Origin: UBA3937 sp050951585
GTDB taxonomy: Bacteria > Bacillota > Peptococcia > DRI-13 > DTU073
Direction of reading: 5' to 3'
NCBI GenBank assembly: GCA_050951585.1
Contig: JBMNJI010000012.1
Span: forward strand, 8,070 to 72,069
Length of the DNA stretch: 64,000 nucleotides
The position numbers were made by a program, and so were the translations under genes. Shown here in pieces: positions 18,451-27,520 of the stretch. Every line of letters begins with the position of its first letter. The first letter of the stretch is position 1. The notes below the pieces were generated by a model. That model made no database searches. It had not been told where the DNA came from and saw only the letters and a list, made by a program, of their open reading frames with translations.

Positions 18451-19239
18451 GTGAAGCTGAAATTATCAGAACGTCTTTTGGCCATTGCCGCACTGGTTCC
18501 TTTGGGGGCTAGGGTTGCCGATATCGGGACCGATCATGCCCTGTTGCCCTGTTATTTAGTGGGGTCGGAAAAAGCTACTTCTGTCATTGGGGTAGATGTA
18601 CACCGGGGGCCGTACGAGAGGGCCTGGCAAACCGTGCGGGAGTGTTCCCTGGAAGAATATATCGAGATCCGGTTAGGGGACGGACTGACTGTTCTGAAGC
18701 CTGGGGAAGTGGACACTGTCGTTATTGCGGGTATGGGGGGGACGGCAATCAGCAATATTTTTGCGGAGTCTCCTCAAGTAGTCGGTTCTTTGCGCAAGGT
18801 TATTCTCCAGCCTATGAATAATCCCGCAGCGGTGCGCAACTGGTTGTGGGAGCATGGGTGGGAAATCACGGCAGAGGATTTAATCTTTGAAGACAAGCAG
18901 TATTATCAGCTGATTGGCGCGGAGAATGCTCCGTCAACGGAGACTGCTCGGACAACGGCTGCGCAGTCCACTGGAGTTTCCCGGTCAACGACCACTGTTG
19001 AGAGATCCTTCTTTCCGGAATTAGCAGCAGAATACGGACCGCTCTTAATTCGCCACATACACCCGCTGTTACCCGGTTTATTAGAAAGGGATCAAAGGGC
19101 GATGCAGGTGATGCTTGAACAGTTGGCCAAATCGTCACAGGAAGACGTGCAGCTTCGCTACAGGGAAGCCCAGCAACAGATGCAAAAAATGAAGGAGTTG
19201 AGGGAATGGCTGTTAGTTGCCAAACCATCATCAATGTGA
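18451..19239 (+). CDS. trmK: tRNA (adenine-22-N1)-methyltransferase TrmK
   Basis: SAM-dependent methyltransferase that makes m1A22 in tRNA. It has the SAM-binding ADIGTDHALLP and the TrmK-family motifs IGVDVHRGPYERA, IRLGDGLTVL, VVIAGMGGTAI and LQPMNNPAAVR. After EDKQYYQLIGAE there is a Thr/Ser-rich, probably disordered insert of about 30 residues before the C-terminal helices. It starts with GTG. It overlaps the Nif3-like gene by 34 bp, the usual trmK order after sigA in Firmicutes. Confidence 0.9.
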   Translation: MKLKLSERLLAIAALVPLGARVADIGTDHALLPCYLVGSEKATSVIGVDVHRGPYERAWQTVRECSLEEYIEIRLGDGLTVLKPGEVDTVVIAGMGGTAISNIFAESPQVVGSLRKVILQPMNNPAAVRNWLWEHGWEITAEDLIFEDKQYYQLIGAENAPSTETARTTAAQSTGVSRSTTTVERSFFPELAAEYGPLLIRHIHPLLPGLLERDQRAMQVMLEQLAKSSQEDVQLRYREAQQQMQKMKELREWLLVAKPSSM

Positions 19240-20318
19240 TCGAAAAAATTGCCCCGAAAAGGAGCGCCGAAGAGTGGGATAATGTGGGTTTGCAGATTGG
19301 CAGCCCCGCCCAGCCAGTCTCTTCTGTTTTTCTGTCTCTTGATCTAAACGAGGCCATCCTGGAAGAGGCTCTCTCAGCCGGTGCCGATCTGCTGGTCGTG
19401 CATCATACTCCTTTTTTCAAACCGGTGAAGAATATACGGACAGATCTGCCGCAGGGCAGGCTCCTTTATCGGATTATCCAGCACGGCCTCGCGTTATATG
19501 CCGCTCATACCAATCTTGATGCCGCCGTCGGCGGGGTCAATGATATGCTGGCGCAAAAATTAGGTTTACAACAGGTTGAGCTGTTGACGGAAAGCTGGCA
19601 GGAAAAGTTATATAAACTGGTGGTGTTTATCCCGGCCGACTATACCGAGAAAGTCAGTGATGCGATGGCCAAAGCCGGTGCCGGCTGGATTGGGAATTAT
19701 GCCCATTGCACTTTCCGCACCAATGGAACAGGGACGTTTCTGCCCCTTGCCGGAACGAATCCTTTTATTGGCGCCGAAGGGAAACTGACCAGGGTGGAGG
19801 AAACAAGACTGGAAACAATTATCCCCGAAGACCGCGTGAACAGGGTGCTGAAGGCGATGCTGAAAGCTCATCCCTATGAGGAAGTAGCTTATGACTTGTA
19901 TCCGCTGGTTAATAGCGGGGCGAAGACAGGGCTGGGCCGGATTGGTCTTTTACCACAAGCCCTTTCTTTGCAGGGCTTTATTAATCTGGTCAAAGGGCGT
20001 CTTTCCCTGCCGTTTGTGCGCTATTGCGGTGATTTGGAAAAAAGCGTGGAAAAAGTGGCTGTTTGCGGGGGCAGCGGGGCCTCGCTTCTTGGGCGTGCTG
20101 CTTTTCTGGGCGCTGACGTTTATTTGACCGCCGATGTAAAATATCATGAAGCACAGGAAGCCCAGGCTTTAGGGCTGGCCTTAGTTGACGGCGGTCATTT
20201 CGGGACGGAACAGCCGGTGATTGCCGTCCTTGCCGCTCAATTAAGGGAAGCCATGACCAAAGAGCAGGTGCAGGTTGTTACTTCACAGCTCAATAGTGAC
20301 CCGTTTAGCTTTTTGTAG
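19206..20318 (+). CDS. Nif3-like dinuclear metal centre protein (YqfO type)
   Basis: Member of the NIF3/DUF34 family, which forms a hexameric ring with two metals per subunit; proposed roles include GTP cyclohydrolase-like chemistry. Metal ligands are visible in DNVGLQIG, VVHHTPFF, AAHTNLDAA and, at the end, ADVKYHEAQ and VDGGHFGTE. At 370 aa it includes the extra central domain found in Gram-positive YqfO proteins (about residues 130-235, HPYEEVAYDLYP). It starts inside the trmK 3' end. Function is inferred at family level only. Confidence 0.85.
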   Translation: MAVSCQTIINVIEKIAPKRSAEEWDNVGLQIGSPAQPVSSVFLSLDLNEAILEEALSAGADLLVVHHTPFFKPVKNIRTDLPQGRLLYRIIQHGLALYAAHTNLDAAVGGVNDMLAQKLGLQQVELLTESWQEKLYKLVVFIPADYTEKVSDAMAKAGAGWIGNYAHCTFRTNGTGTFLPLAGTNPFIGAEGKLTRVEETRLETIIPEDRVNRVLKAMLKAHPYEEVAYDLYPLVNSGAKTGLGRIGLLPQALSLQGFINLVKGRLSLPFVRYCGDLEKSVEKVAVCGGSGASLLGRAAFLGADVYLTADVKYHEAQEAQALGLALVDGGHFGTEQPVIAVLAAQLREAMTKEQVQVVTSQLNSDPFSFL

Positions 20319-20344
20319 GATAGGATTATTCCTGTCCTTTTTTT
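20317..20344 (+). terminator. Terminator after the Nif3-like gene
   Basis: AGGATAGGA / TCCTGTCCT (one G-T pair, 4-nt loop) is followed by T7. It starts on the stop codon of the Nif3-like gene. Confidence 0.8.
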
Positions 20345-20390
20345 ATTACCGAAGATCAATTTGAGGGTTGGCATGAAAGGAGAGATATTT

Positions 20391-21122
20391 TTGAGTCAGG
20401 AAAAAGTAATGAGTCAGGAAGAATTGGTATGGAAGCTGCAGGAGCTAAAGAGGAAGGAAGCCGAGATCAAAAACGGTGAAGAGTTAAAGCCCTGGGTTGG
20501 TAAACTGAAAGCGTTGCAGGCGAAGGTGCAGGGCGGGGAACAAGAGAGTGAAGATTTGACCCGGGAGATTAGTGCGGGAGAAAAAAACGCCCGGCGGCTG
20601 GAGCAGGAAATAAATGAATTATCCGCGCAGACCAGCGAAAAAAAGGAAAAACTATATGCGAGCAAGGGCGGCCCATTAAAGGAGATTCTCTCCATGCAAC
20701 AGGCCATTTTAAAGCAGGAAGAGCAAACTAAAGAGGCGGAAAAAACGTATTGGGAAATGAACAGGCAGATTGAAGAATGGAAAAAGAAAATCGTGGAGCT
20801 TACTGCAGAAATAAAAAGCTGGAAAAGGGAGTATAACGAAGGGGTAAGGGAGTACAAGAAGATCAAGGAGCAGTACGACTTGAAATTAGCCGCCCTCCAG
20901 AGTCAGCTTGAAGAAGTTGCGGAACAGCTTCAGCCGCAAACCTTAAAATTAGTCAAATCGGCGGAAAAACGTTATCCGCTGAGCTTTGTGGCGATGTTGA
21001 AAAACGGGACCTGTACGGGCTGCCGAATTGGCGTATCAGCCACTTCGATCAGAGAAGTAAAAGCCGGGAAAGGTTTTTATCATTGTGACAATTGCGGCCG
21101 CCTGTTGATTAACCCGTTTTAA
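20391..21122 (+). CDS. Coiled-coil protein with C-terminal C4 zinc ribbon
   Basis: The first about 190 residues are charged heptads (EELVWKLQELKRKEAEIK, SEKKEKLY) and should form a long helical hairpin. The C-terminus holds two CxxC pairs, CTGCRIG and CDNCGRLL, a zinc ribbon. This matches the C4-type zinc-ribbon (DUF164) family, often beside Nif3-like genes; a nucleic-acid-related role is suspected but unproven. TTG 20391 is chosen because AAAGGAGA lies 6-7 nt upstream; the in-frame TTG at 20361 lies in the terminator downstream region. Confidence 0.8.
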   Translation: MSQEKVMSQEELVWKLQELKRKEAEIKNGEELKPWVGKLKALQAKVQGGEQESEDLTREISAGEKNARRLEQEINELSAQTSEKKEKLYASKGGPLKEILSMQQAILKQEEQTKEAEKTYWEMNRQIEEWKKKIVELTAEIKSWKREYNEGVREYKKIKEQYDLKLAALQSQLEEVAEQLQPQTLKLVKSAEKRYPLSFVAMLKNGTCTGCRIGVSATSIREVKAGKGFYHCDNCGRLLINPF

Positions 21123-21169
21123 TTTATGTTTGTCTATTTTCCTGTTCAAGATGGAAGGAGGCTCCATAC

Positions 21170-22580
21170 ATGAAAAATCTGCTTAGGATGCTCCTGCGTT
21201 TAGCGCTCTTCAGTATTATCTTGATTGTTCCATTGTCGGCCGGGGCGGAACCCCAACCATATCAATTAAGCAAGAGCGGGGATTATCGGGTGGAAAGTGT
21301 TTTTTGTGTAGAGAATGTTGGGAGCAGAACCGCCACGGATATTTCCCTGGAAATACAATATGCCAATCCTTATATTACGAAGCTTATGCCGTATTCCACG
21401 ATCCTCAATACCCTTTATGAGCCGCAGCCCGTTGAAGTGAAAACCGATGCTCAAAGGGAATCAGACCGGCCGGTATGAGATCGCCAGGTTACTACCGGGA
21501 GAAAAACAGATAATTAGGGTACTTCATGATTACCGGGTATCTTTGATTGATTACACGATTGATCCGGCCAGGATCGAACCATATGCCCAGTTTCAACCGG
21601 CTGTCCTTCAGCCGTATTTAACCCCTTCTCCGGGGATCGAGAGTGACCATCCTTTAATTCAGGCTAAGGCGCGGGAAGTTGTGGGGAGGGAAACGAATCC
21701 CTTCAAGAAAGCGAAAAAGATTTTCACCTTTGTGAACGAATATATGACATACAGTGAAGAGAAATTTGGGACGAATGAGGGAAAAGAAAGTGAGTACGGC
21801 GCCCTTTACGCCTTACAGACGGGGAAGGGTGTCTGTGAAGATTATGCCGATTTAATGGTCGCTCTGCTCAGGGCCACCGGCGTTCCGGCACGCACAGTAT
21901 CCGGGTGGACGGGAGAAATAAGCGGGAAGAGCATCAAACTGATTGATGCAAATACTACCTTCCTCCCGGGGCATATGTGGCTGGAATATTATCTGCCCGG
22001 CTATGGCTGGATTCCGGCTGATCCTACTTTTACCTATACGGTTAATAATGTCCGGCAGGTTGAATACAGTCGTCTGACCGGAATCAGGCAGCCCAGTTTC
22101 GTCGATAGTTGTGAAATGGCGGGGCATGCTGTTTCATACAGTTTTCGGGGCGATGTTGACGTAAACACCAATGTCACTATTTATAAGTTAGGGGTTGACG
22201 GTGTCATGCCGCTTCCGGTGGGAGGCACACAAGCGCCGTTGCTCTATTTGGAAGATATACCCTTGATTTTTGACGTTAATCCGGTGATTGAAAATGGGCG
22301 TACGCTTGTGCCGATGCGCGGTATTTTTCAGGCCCTGGGGGCGGCTGTTGAATGGGACGGGGTGACCCAGAGAATTGTCGCTTTGTCGCCTGAGCGAAAA
22401 GTGGAATTACAAATCGGTCAGACCCAGGCTTGGGTAAACGGCGAACTGCGTACGCTTGATGTATCACCATGTATTCTTGACAGCAGAACGATGATCCCGC
22501 TTAGGTTTGTGGGGGAAGCGCTCGGTTGCCAGGTGGACTGGGACGGGAATCTGCGGACGATCAATCTGCGGTTTCATTAA
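21170..22580 (+). CDS. Secreted transglutaminase-like protein with stalk domain, frameshifted
   Basis: The N-terminus has a Sec signal (MKNLLRMLLRLALFSIILIV, cut near SAGA). The frame then breaks at about 21455-21465: one frame stops at 21478 while the protein clearly continues in another (QTGRYEIARLLPGEKQIIRV). Removing one A from CAAAGGG restores about 469 residues. The central part is a transglutaminase/cysteine-protease fold with the Cys in GKGVCEDYADLM, the His in LPGHMWLEYY and the Asp in IPADPTF. The C-terminus is a copper-amine-oxidase N1-like stalk domain (RTLVPMRGIFQALGA, RTMIPLRFVGEALG) used for wall or surface interaction. Substrate unknown. Confidence 0.75.
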
Positions 22581-22650
22581 TAGGTTTACATTTTTGCTCC
22601 GGCGCGGATATATATATGGTAGAAAAATAAAACATCCCCGGGGGGATGAA
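22581..22650 (+). promoter_or_regulatory. Recurring promoter-plus-palindrome element, copy 1
   Basis: TAGGTTTACATTT then a GC-rich spacer (CCGGCGCGGA), TATATATATGG and AGAAAAATAAA, followed by the palindrome CATCCCCGGGGGGATG. TTTACA (22585-22590) and TATATA (22609-22614) are 18 bp apart, so it may be a promoter. Related copies are at 26658 and 26981. Confidence 0.6.
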
Positions 22651-22674
22651 TGGGGTTCATTTCATAACCTCCGG

Positions 22675-22707
22675 AAAATACCAATAAGTTTTATTGGTAT
22701 TTTTTAT
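22675..22707 (+). terminator. Strong terminator closing a short transcript after element copy 1
   Basis: A 13-bp stem AAAATACCAATAA / TTATTGGTATTTT with a 3-nt loop is followed by more T. It lies about 60 bp downstream of the putative start from element copy 1, so any transcript from that element would be a short RNA of roughly 90 nt. The rest of the gap up to 22821 shows no gene. Confidence 0.85.
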
Positions 22708-22821
22708 GGCTTTTTTATACAGCATTCACAGTTTAATAGATACTTTTATGGAAAACGTTGAAATTATTACTATATTTCTGTAAAATATTAGATGTTAGTA
22801 CTTATAGGGAGGGAACCTATC

Positions 22822-23649
22822 ATGAGGAAAATCGCAACATTATTACTGCTTGCATTTACTCTGACAATAGCAGGAACGACAGGTGTTGGGGCCGTGGTGC
22901 CCGGGTATGAGGATGCTGTGAAGGGATATAAAATAGCTGACGTTACTTTAGAATTTAAATATCATGATGGCACTACAGACACTGGTACATATTGGATTTA
23001 CAACGATCCAAGATATTCAGATGATGAGGTGATCGAACAAACCTTAGCAAGCTTTTGGAAAACAAATCAAACAGACATTCGTCGCATTACCCACGTAAAC
23101 GGTGTTCCCATTGAAAATACCAAGTGGGCAAAGTATGGCGGGGTAATTCAGCATGTAGGGGGAAATTATCAGTTCCCGGACGATCCCATACCACAAACTC
23201 CGGTTGCTGCTGAGGTAACAGTTTTCATCAATGGAAAGCAAGTGGAGTTTCCCGACCAAAAGCCAATAATCATTCAAGGAAGAACAATGGTACCCATCCG
23301 TGCGGTATTCGAGCATCCTGATGTGCAAGCAGAAGTAAAGTGGAATGAAGAAGAACGCACTGTCACCGCTACAGACCGTTCTGGCAAGACAATTGTGTTT
23401 CGTATTGGCGAAAACAATTATCGTGTTAAAACAGGTTTAAATGAAGAATTAAAATACTCGGATGTTGCGCCGGTCATTGAAAACAGCCGTACTCTCTTGC
23501 CTCTGCGTGCTTTATCCGAATCACTTGATTTTCAGGTAGACTGGATTGAAGATGAAAGGAAAGTCGAGATAAAAGAGAAACCGGGAAACAAGCGTAAACT
23601 ATTGTCACCAGAAGAATGGGCTGCCTTCCTGCGGGGGGGTAACGCCTAA
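22822..23649 (+). CDS. Secreted stalk-domain (copper amine oxidase N1-like) protein
   Basis: Signal peptide MRKIATLLLLAFTLTIAGTTGVGA, then about 100 residues of unknown fold, then a two-part stalk domain: VFINGKQVEFPDQKPII, GRTMVPIRAVFEH and SRTLLPLRALSESLDFQVDW. These domains are common on surface and secreted proteins of Clostridia and do not imply copper or amine oxidase activity. ATG 22822 has AGGGAGGG 7 nt upstream; an earlier in-frame ATG at 22792 lacks one. The stop overlaps the start of the next gene by one base (TAATG), so the two are coupled. Confidence 0.78.
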   Translation: MRKIATLLLLAFTLTIAGTTGVGAVVPGYEDAVKGYKIADVTLEFKYHDGTTDTGTYWIYNDPRYSDDEVIEQTLASFWKTNQTDIRRITHVNGVPIENTKWAKYGGVIQHVGGNYQFPDDPIPQTPVAAEVTVFINGKQVEFPDQKPIIIQGRTMVPIRAVFEHPDVQAEVKWNEEERTVTATDRSGKTIVFRIGENNYRVKTGLNEELKYSDVAPVIENSRTLLPLRALSESLDFQVDWIEDERKVEIKEKPGNKRKLLSPEEWAAFLRGGNA

Positions 23650-26645
23650 TGAGAACAGCAAAATTCCGAATAATATCGGCATTAGCACTACTGCTAACCT
23701 ATATACTGACAAGCATTGTGCCGGCAAATTCATTGCCGGCTTTTGCTGCTGCTCCCCGCTTTGCTATTGATGAAACAAATACCAGGCAAATAAAAGATAG
23801 CTTTACAGAAACAGGGTTGCCTTTTCACGAGACATGGACATGTGATTTAAAAGGGAAGGTAAACAGCCAGCCCATTGTGGTAGACGGATATATCTATGTG
23901 CAGGCGGGAAAAGATCTCCTGAAGCTTTCATTGGAAGAAGGCAGGATTCTAGGTCGGATTACGGTAAACCAGCATGAATTGCCTTCCGGTTCGTCCCCAA
24001 CATATGCAGAAACCACTCATGCCCCGCGGATTTATCAGGCTACCCGTGATCACCGACTTTGGGCTATAGACCCGTTAACTTTTAAGCCTATCTGGGAACA
24101 ACCGTTAATTTTGACTACAGATAAACAAAGCGATAATTACAAAAAAAGATACCGGGTTACCTCCAGCCCTTTTGTGTATATTCATAATCATCGTACATAT
24201 ATTGCTGTGGGAACAGCTAATGGAGATGCTACTGGACTGCCGGGGCAATATGCTGATAATGGTTTCTTTATCATCCAAGATGTTGGGTTTAAACCACAGG
24301 TTGTATATTGGAATCAAATGCCGGGGGAGGTTACAGGCTCTCCAATCTTTCATAATGGGATGATCATTGGTACAGAAAACACTCAGGGTAAAGAATCTGA
24401 ACTTATTAGATATCTACCTAATGTAAATTCATTTACATCATCAAAATGTGCAGTCAACTTGGGTGTCCCAGGTTCACCAGCAGCAGAAGGTGACTATATA
24501 TATGTTGCCGACAGAACAGGATTTATTTATAAATTTTTTAACAAGAACGCGAGTGAAATTAATCGGGTATGGAAAAATCCCGAGCAACCCGGTGATTTTG
24601 ACTCCAACCGTTTCCTTAACAGCTACAACCTTATGTCGCCGGTCATCGGCAATAAATACATTTACCTGCCGTTAGTGCATTACAACAATTACTCCAGCGG
24701 TGGACCAGGTGCCGTTATTGCCGTAGATAAAGAAACAGGCTTCACACACAAAGTTCGCCCCTTCAATTCCATCCTTAAATCGAATATGCTTTATTGGAAA
24801 CCGTCACCGGAGGCGGAGCAGGATTATGTTTTCGTCTTTGCTTATGACGGCACGGCATGGGCTTTAGATGGCCAAACTTTAGAGCCTGTACCATGGTTCT
24901 ATGACCAAAAAGAAAACAAAGTCAAAGAAGCGGTCCGGCTTTTTCCGGTGGAACCGGGCAGTGTTGCCCCGGAAATGGTTATTGCCGACTCCTACCTCTT
25001 GATTACGGACGGACAAGGAATCATGCATGCCTATAAGGCAGAAGAGCCGGTAAACTTCAAGGCCGTATCTCTGGAACCTATTAAAGCTCTTGAATCACTT
25101 GACGCTCAAGCATCAGCAGAAACTGAAGCATCAACTGCCACATCCCCGGAAGCACCGGTACCGGCAAAAGACAGCCTGAACGAAGGAGAGCAAGCCGGAG
25201 ACAGGGAATATCAACCCGGCGAGCGGGTGCAGCTTCAATTTACGGTGGAAAATACTTCTCCGGAGGATTATACCGAGATTCCGCTCATCCTTACCACCCC
25301 GGACGGAACGGTCCTCCCCGGCGGTACTGTTGACTTAAAAGCAGGCGAGAGATTAACGGTTACGCCCTGGACGGTTGAGGTTCCTCCTTCCGGCAGTCTG
25401 CTCTACCGGGCAACTATCAACCCCGAAGGACATCCCCAGGAAATTACCGCGGAAATAAAACCGCGTCTTGATAATACTGCCGAGGTAGAGCTTAATAAAA
25501 CAGTTCTTGATCTGGAAGTAGTCTCCCTCTCGGTGGCAACCCCTACCGAGGCTGGAATAGTGCAAAACATTGAAACCGTTATTGCCAATAATACGGGACA
25601 AGCTATCCCGGAAGCCTTAATCCAATGGCAGGAAGACAGCAAGGTAATCCGGGAAGAAAAAGTATCCTTTGCCGTCGGGGAAAGCAAAACCCTTTCCTTT
25701 GCCTGGCGTGCCCCTGAGCGGGAAGCCACCGTCAATATCGCCGTCATCGCCGACCCTGCCCAACTTATTCCCGATGCAAACCGTGCCAACAATTTTAAGG
25801 AAGCATACATCGCCGTCAATCAATTCGTGAAGAGAAGTTGTAAAGAACCCCTGGACAGAGCCAGTTGGGATGTGGTTTACCACATCATTACCGGCTATCA
25901 TACAAAAACAGTCTATGATACGGTGACCGTGGGAACGGATGAAAAAGGCAACCCCATAACACGGACTGAGGCGCGTACGGTAACCGATTATACCAATCCT
26001 ATTTGGGAACCGGTTACGGTCACCTATAACGAATGGCTTGAATTGGATGTCAGCGTCAATACCAAACAAGGGATTCCCACCGACCCCCAAAACCCCAAAA
26101 AAAGCGACCGGGAAAGCCGGGGCTCCTGGGAGATCATTCCCTATGCCGAGGAGCAGTCCAAAAAGCTGCGTAAGAAAGTGGACCCTAACGAGATTACCCG
26201 GGCCGGTTATGGTTTTGAAGTCACTGTCGTGACCAACTACCAAAACGACTGGGAAAGCAAAGTCCCTTCGGGATTGGCAAACACGGCGCAGCCCATTGGC
26301 GGCACATTTGCAGGACCGGCCCGTGTGATCGCCGAATTCTTTAATCCAAGCAACAAGTTTGTTAAAGCCGTTGAGCTGGCACAAGTCTCCGGCCGCGCCG
26401 ACAGAACAGGCCAGTGTACCTGGATGTTGCCGGCCACCCGTTATACCTTTAAGGATGGTGAAACCATTTACGAAAGAAAGCATTATACCAGTCCCGATGA
26501 CAAAGACGGCAATTATACGGTGCAAATCCGCGTTGAATACGCCGGTAAACATGGATTGTATTTCTGTAAACAAAAAAACGTCGAAATATGGGGGGATATG
26601 TATGATGATATTTATACTGCCCCCATGCCCCTTAATTTACGGTAA
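23649..26645 (+). CDS. Large secreted PQQ-like beta-propeller / CARDB-like protein
   Basis: 998 aa with a signal peptide (ALALLLTYILTSIVPANS). Residues about 60-480 are blade-like repeats of the PQQ/outer-membrane-assembly propeller type (VVDGYIYVQAGKDLLKLSLE, DHRLWAIDPLTFKPIWEQ, GTAWALDGQTLEPVPW). A Pro/Ala/Glu-rich linker (about 490-530) leads to two Ig-like CARDB-type domains (about 535-730: GERVQLQFTVENTS, ANRANNFKEAYIAVN). The last about 250 residues are Tyr/Thr-rich and not recognised. No catalytic site is evident; an extracellular scaffold or binding protein is the most cautious reading. It forms an operon with the stalk-domain gene before it. Confidence 0.72.
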   Translation: MRTAKFRIISALALLLTYILTSIVPANSLPAFAAAPRFAIDETNTRQIKDSFTETGLPFHETWTCDLKGKVNSQPIVVDGYIYVQAGKDLLKLSLEEGRILGRITVNQHELPSGSSPTYAETTHAPRIYQATRDHRLWAIDPLTFKPIWEQPLILTTDKQSDNYKKRYRVTSSPFVYIHNHRTYIAVGTANGDATGLPGQYADNGFFIIQDVGFKPQVVYWNQMPGEVTGSPIFHNGMIIGTENTQGKESELIRYLPNVNSFTSSKCAVNLGVPGSPAAEGDYIYVADRTGFIYKFFNKNASEINRVWKNPEQPGDFDSNRFLNSYNLMSPVIGNKYIYLPLVHYNNYSSGGPGAVIAVDKETGFTHKVRPFNSILKSNMLYWKPSPEAEQDYVFVFAYDGTAWALDGQTLEPVPWFYDQKENKVKEAVRLFPVEPGSVAPEMVIADSYLLITDGQGIMHAYKAEEPVNFKAVSLEPIKALESLDAQASAETEASTATSPEAPVPAKDSLNEGEQAGDREYQPGERVQLQFTVENTSPEDYTEIPLILTTPDGTVLPGGTVDLKAGERLTVTPWTVEVPPSGSLLYRATINPEGHPQEITAEIKPRLDNTAEVELNKTVLDLEVVSLSVATPTEAGIVQNIETVIANNTGQAIPEALIQWQEDSKVIREEKVSFAVGESKTLSFAWRAPEREATVNIAVIADPAQLIPDANRANNFKEAYIAVNQFVKRSCKEPLDRASWDVVYHIITGYHTKTVYDTVTVGTDEKGNPITRTEARTVTDYTNPIWEPVTVTYNEWLELDVSVNTKQGIPTDPQNPKKSDRESRGSWEIIPYAEEQSKKLRKKVDPNEITRAGYGFEVTVVTNYQNDWESKVPSGLANTAQPIGGTFAGPARVIAEFFNPSNKFVKAVELAQVSGRADRTGQCTWMLPATRYTFKDGETIYERKHYTSPDDKDGNYTVQIRVEYAGKHGLYFCKQKNVEIWGDMYDDIYTAPMPLNLR

Positions 26646-26657
26646 CGGGTAGAAAAT

Positions 26658-26720
26658 TTGGTTTACATTTTTGCTCTGGGGTGGATACTTATATGGTAGA
26701 AAAATAAATTCATTTCCGGA
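26658..26720 (+). promoter_or_regulatory. Recurring promoter-plus-palindrome element, copy 2
   Basis: TTTACA (26662-26667), GCTCTGGGGTGGATACTTATATGG and AGAAAAATAAA are shared with copy 1, followed by the small palindrome TTCCGGAA. It begins just after the propeller gene stop and lies 57 bp before the 68-aa gene. Confidence 0.55.
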
Positions 26721-26776
26721 ATAGAAGGAAAGCATTTATACCTGCGAAGATAAAGAGGGGAAGGGGAGAGATTTTG

Positions 26777-26983
26777 ATGTGGAGTATATTCCATTTGTTT
26801 AAACCAAGGGAAGAGAAGCGAGGGTATTTTGTGCATACAAGCGGGGGAAAAAATATGCTTTGCAAGATATTAAACGAGTATGATACAAAAGAAGAAGCCA
26901 CCCAAGATTTGGTTGACTTAGTGGCAAATAAAATTACGGAAAAAGATCTGTACAAAGAATTTTTGAAGAGACAATCCTGGTAG
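26777..26983 (+). CDS. Small protein of unknown function (68 aa)
   Basis: Starts MWSIFHLFKPREEKRGYFVH behind GGGGAAGGGGAGA. It is charged, with a C-terminal helical stretch (EEATQDLVDLVANKITEKD) and one Cys. No family is recognised. Its placement after element copy 2 and directly before element copy 3 (which overlaps its stop) suggests shared control with the following gene. Confidence 0.55.
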   Translation: MWSIFHLFKPREEKRGYFVHTSGGKNMLCKILNEYDTKEEATQDLVDLVANKITEKDLYKEFLKRQSW

Positions 26984-27052
26984 GTTTACATTTTAGGCCC
27001 GGCGCGGATATATATACAGTAGAAAAGTAAATCATACCTTTTGGTATGAAAT
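26981..27052 (+). promoter_or_regulatory. Recurring promoter-plus-palindrome element, copy 3
   Basis: TAGGTTTACATTT and CCGGCGCGGATATATATA match copy 1 closely, then AGAAAAGTAAA and the palindrome CATACC-tttt-GGTATG. TTTACA (26985-26990) and TATATA (27009-27014) are 18 bp apart. It lies immediately before the 135-aa gene. Confidence 0.6.
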
Positions 27053-27066
27053 GGAGGATGAAGAAA

Positions 27067-27474
27067 ATGAATAGAAAACAACTGAGAAGTCTAACGCCGG
27101 AAGCCGCCTGGAAGTTTTTTACTGCAGAAGGGGAGACAGTGGAAGGATTTATTTCCGAGTTTGTTGATGACGGATATGAGCTGACAGATATCAAAACAAT
27201 GGTCAGAATCTTTGCAAGTGAGACACCAATGACCTTAGACCATCCATTATTGCAAGAAGATATTGATTTTTTGGAAGCTTCGTTCGAAAAATATATGATG
27301 GAGCACATTGAGAAAATCGGCGGCTTCGCCAACTTGAAACTAATGCCCCATGATGAATTAATGAAAAGATGGGATGATGGGGTGGCAGACATGTTTTATT
27401 TAATGGAGAGAAGAGGCTATAAGATTCAGAACCCCAGAATTAAGCAACTGGTGGAGGAGAAGTATTATCGGTAG
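27067..27474 (+). CDS. Uncharacterised 135-aa protein
   Basis: ATG 27067 has GGAGG 9 nt upstream. The protein (NRKQLRSLTPEAAWKFF, TPMTLDHPLLQEDIDFLE, ERRGYKIQNPRIKQL) is acidic, mostly helical, with no signal peptide, membrane segment or known motif. It lies behind element copy 3. No function is proposed. Confidence 0.6.
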   Translation: MNRKQLRSLTPEAAWKFFTAEGETVEGFISEFVDDGYELTDIKTMVRIFASETPMTLDHPLLQEDIDFLEASFEKYMMEHIEKIGGFANLKLMPHDELMKRWDDGVADMFYLMERRGYKIQNPRIKQLVEEKYYR

Positions 27475-27520
27475 GTTGTGACAGTTGGCGGAAAGGTGAA
27501 AAGTGTATAGGTGTATATGC

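Noticed and set aside
25617..26573. A 318-aa antisense open frame opposite the propeller gene
   Set aside because: No ribosome site or recognisable domain; composition is that expected from the opposite strand of the real gene.
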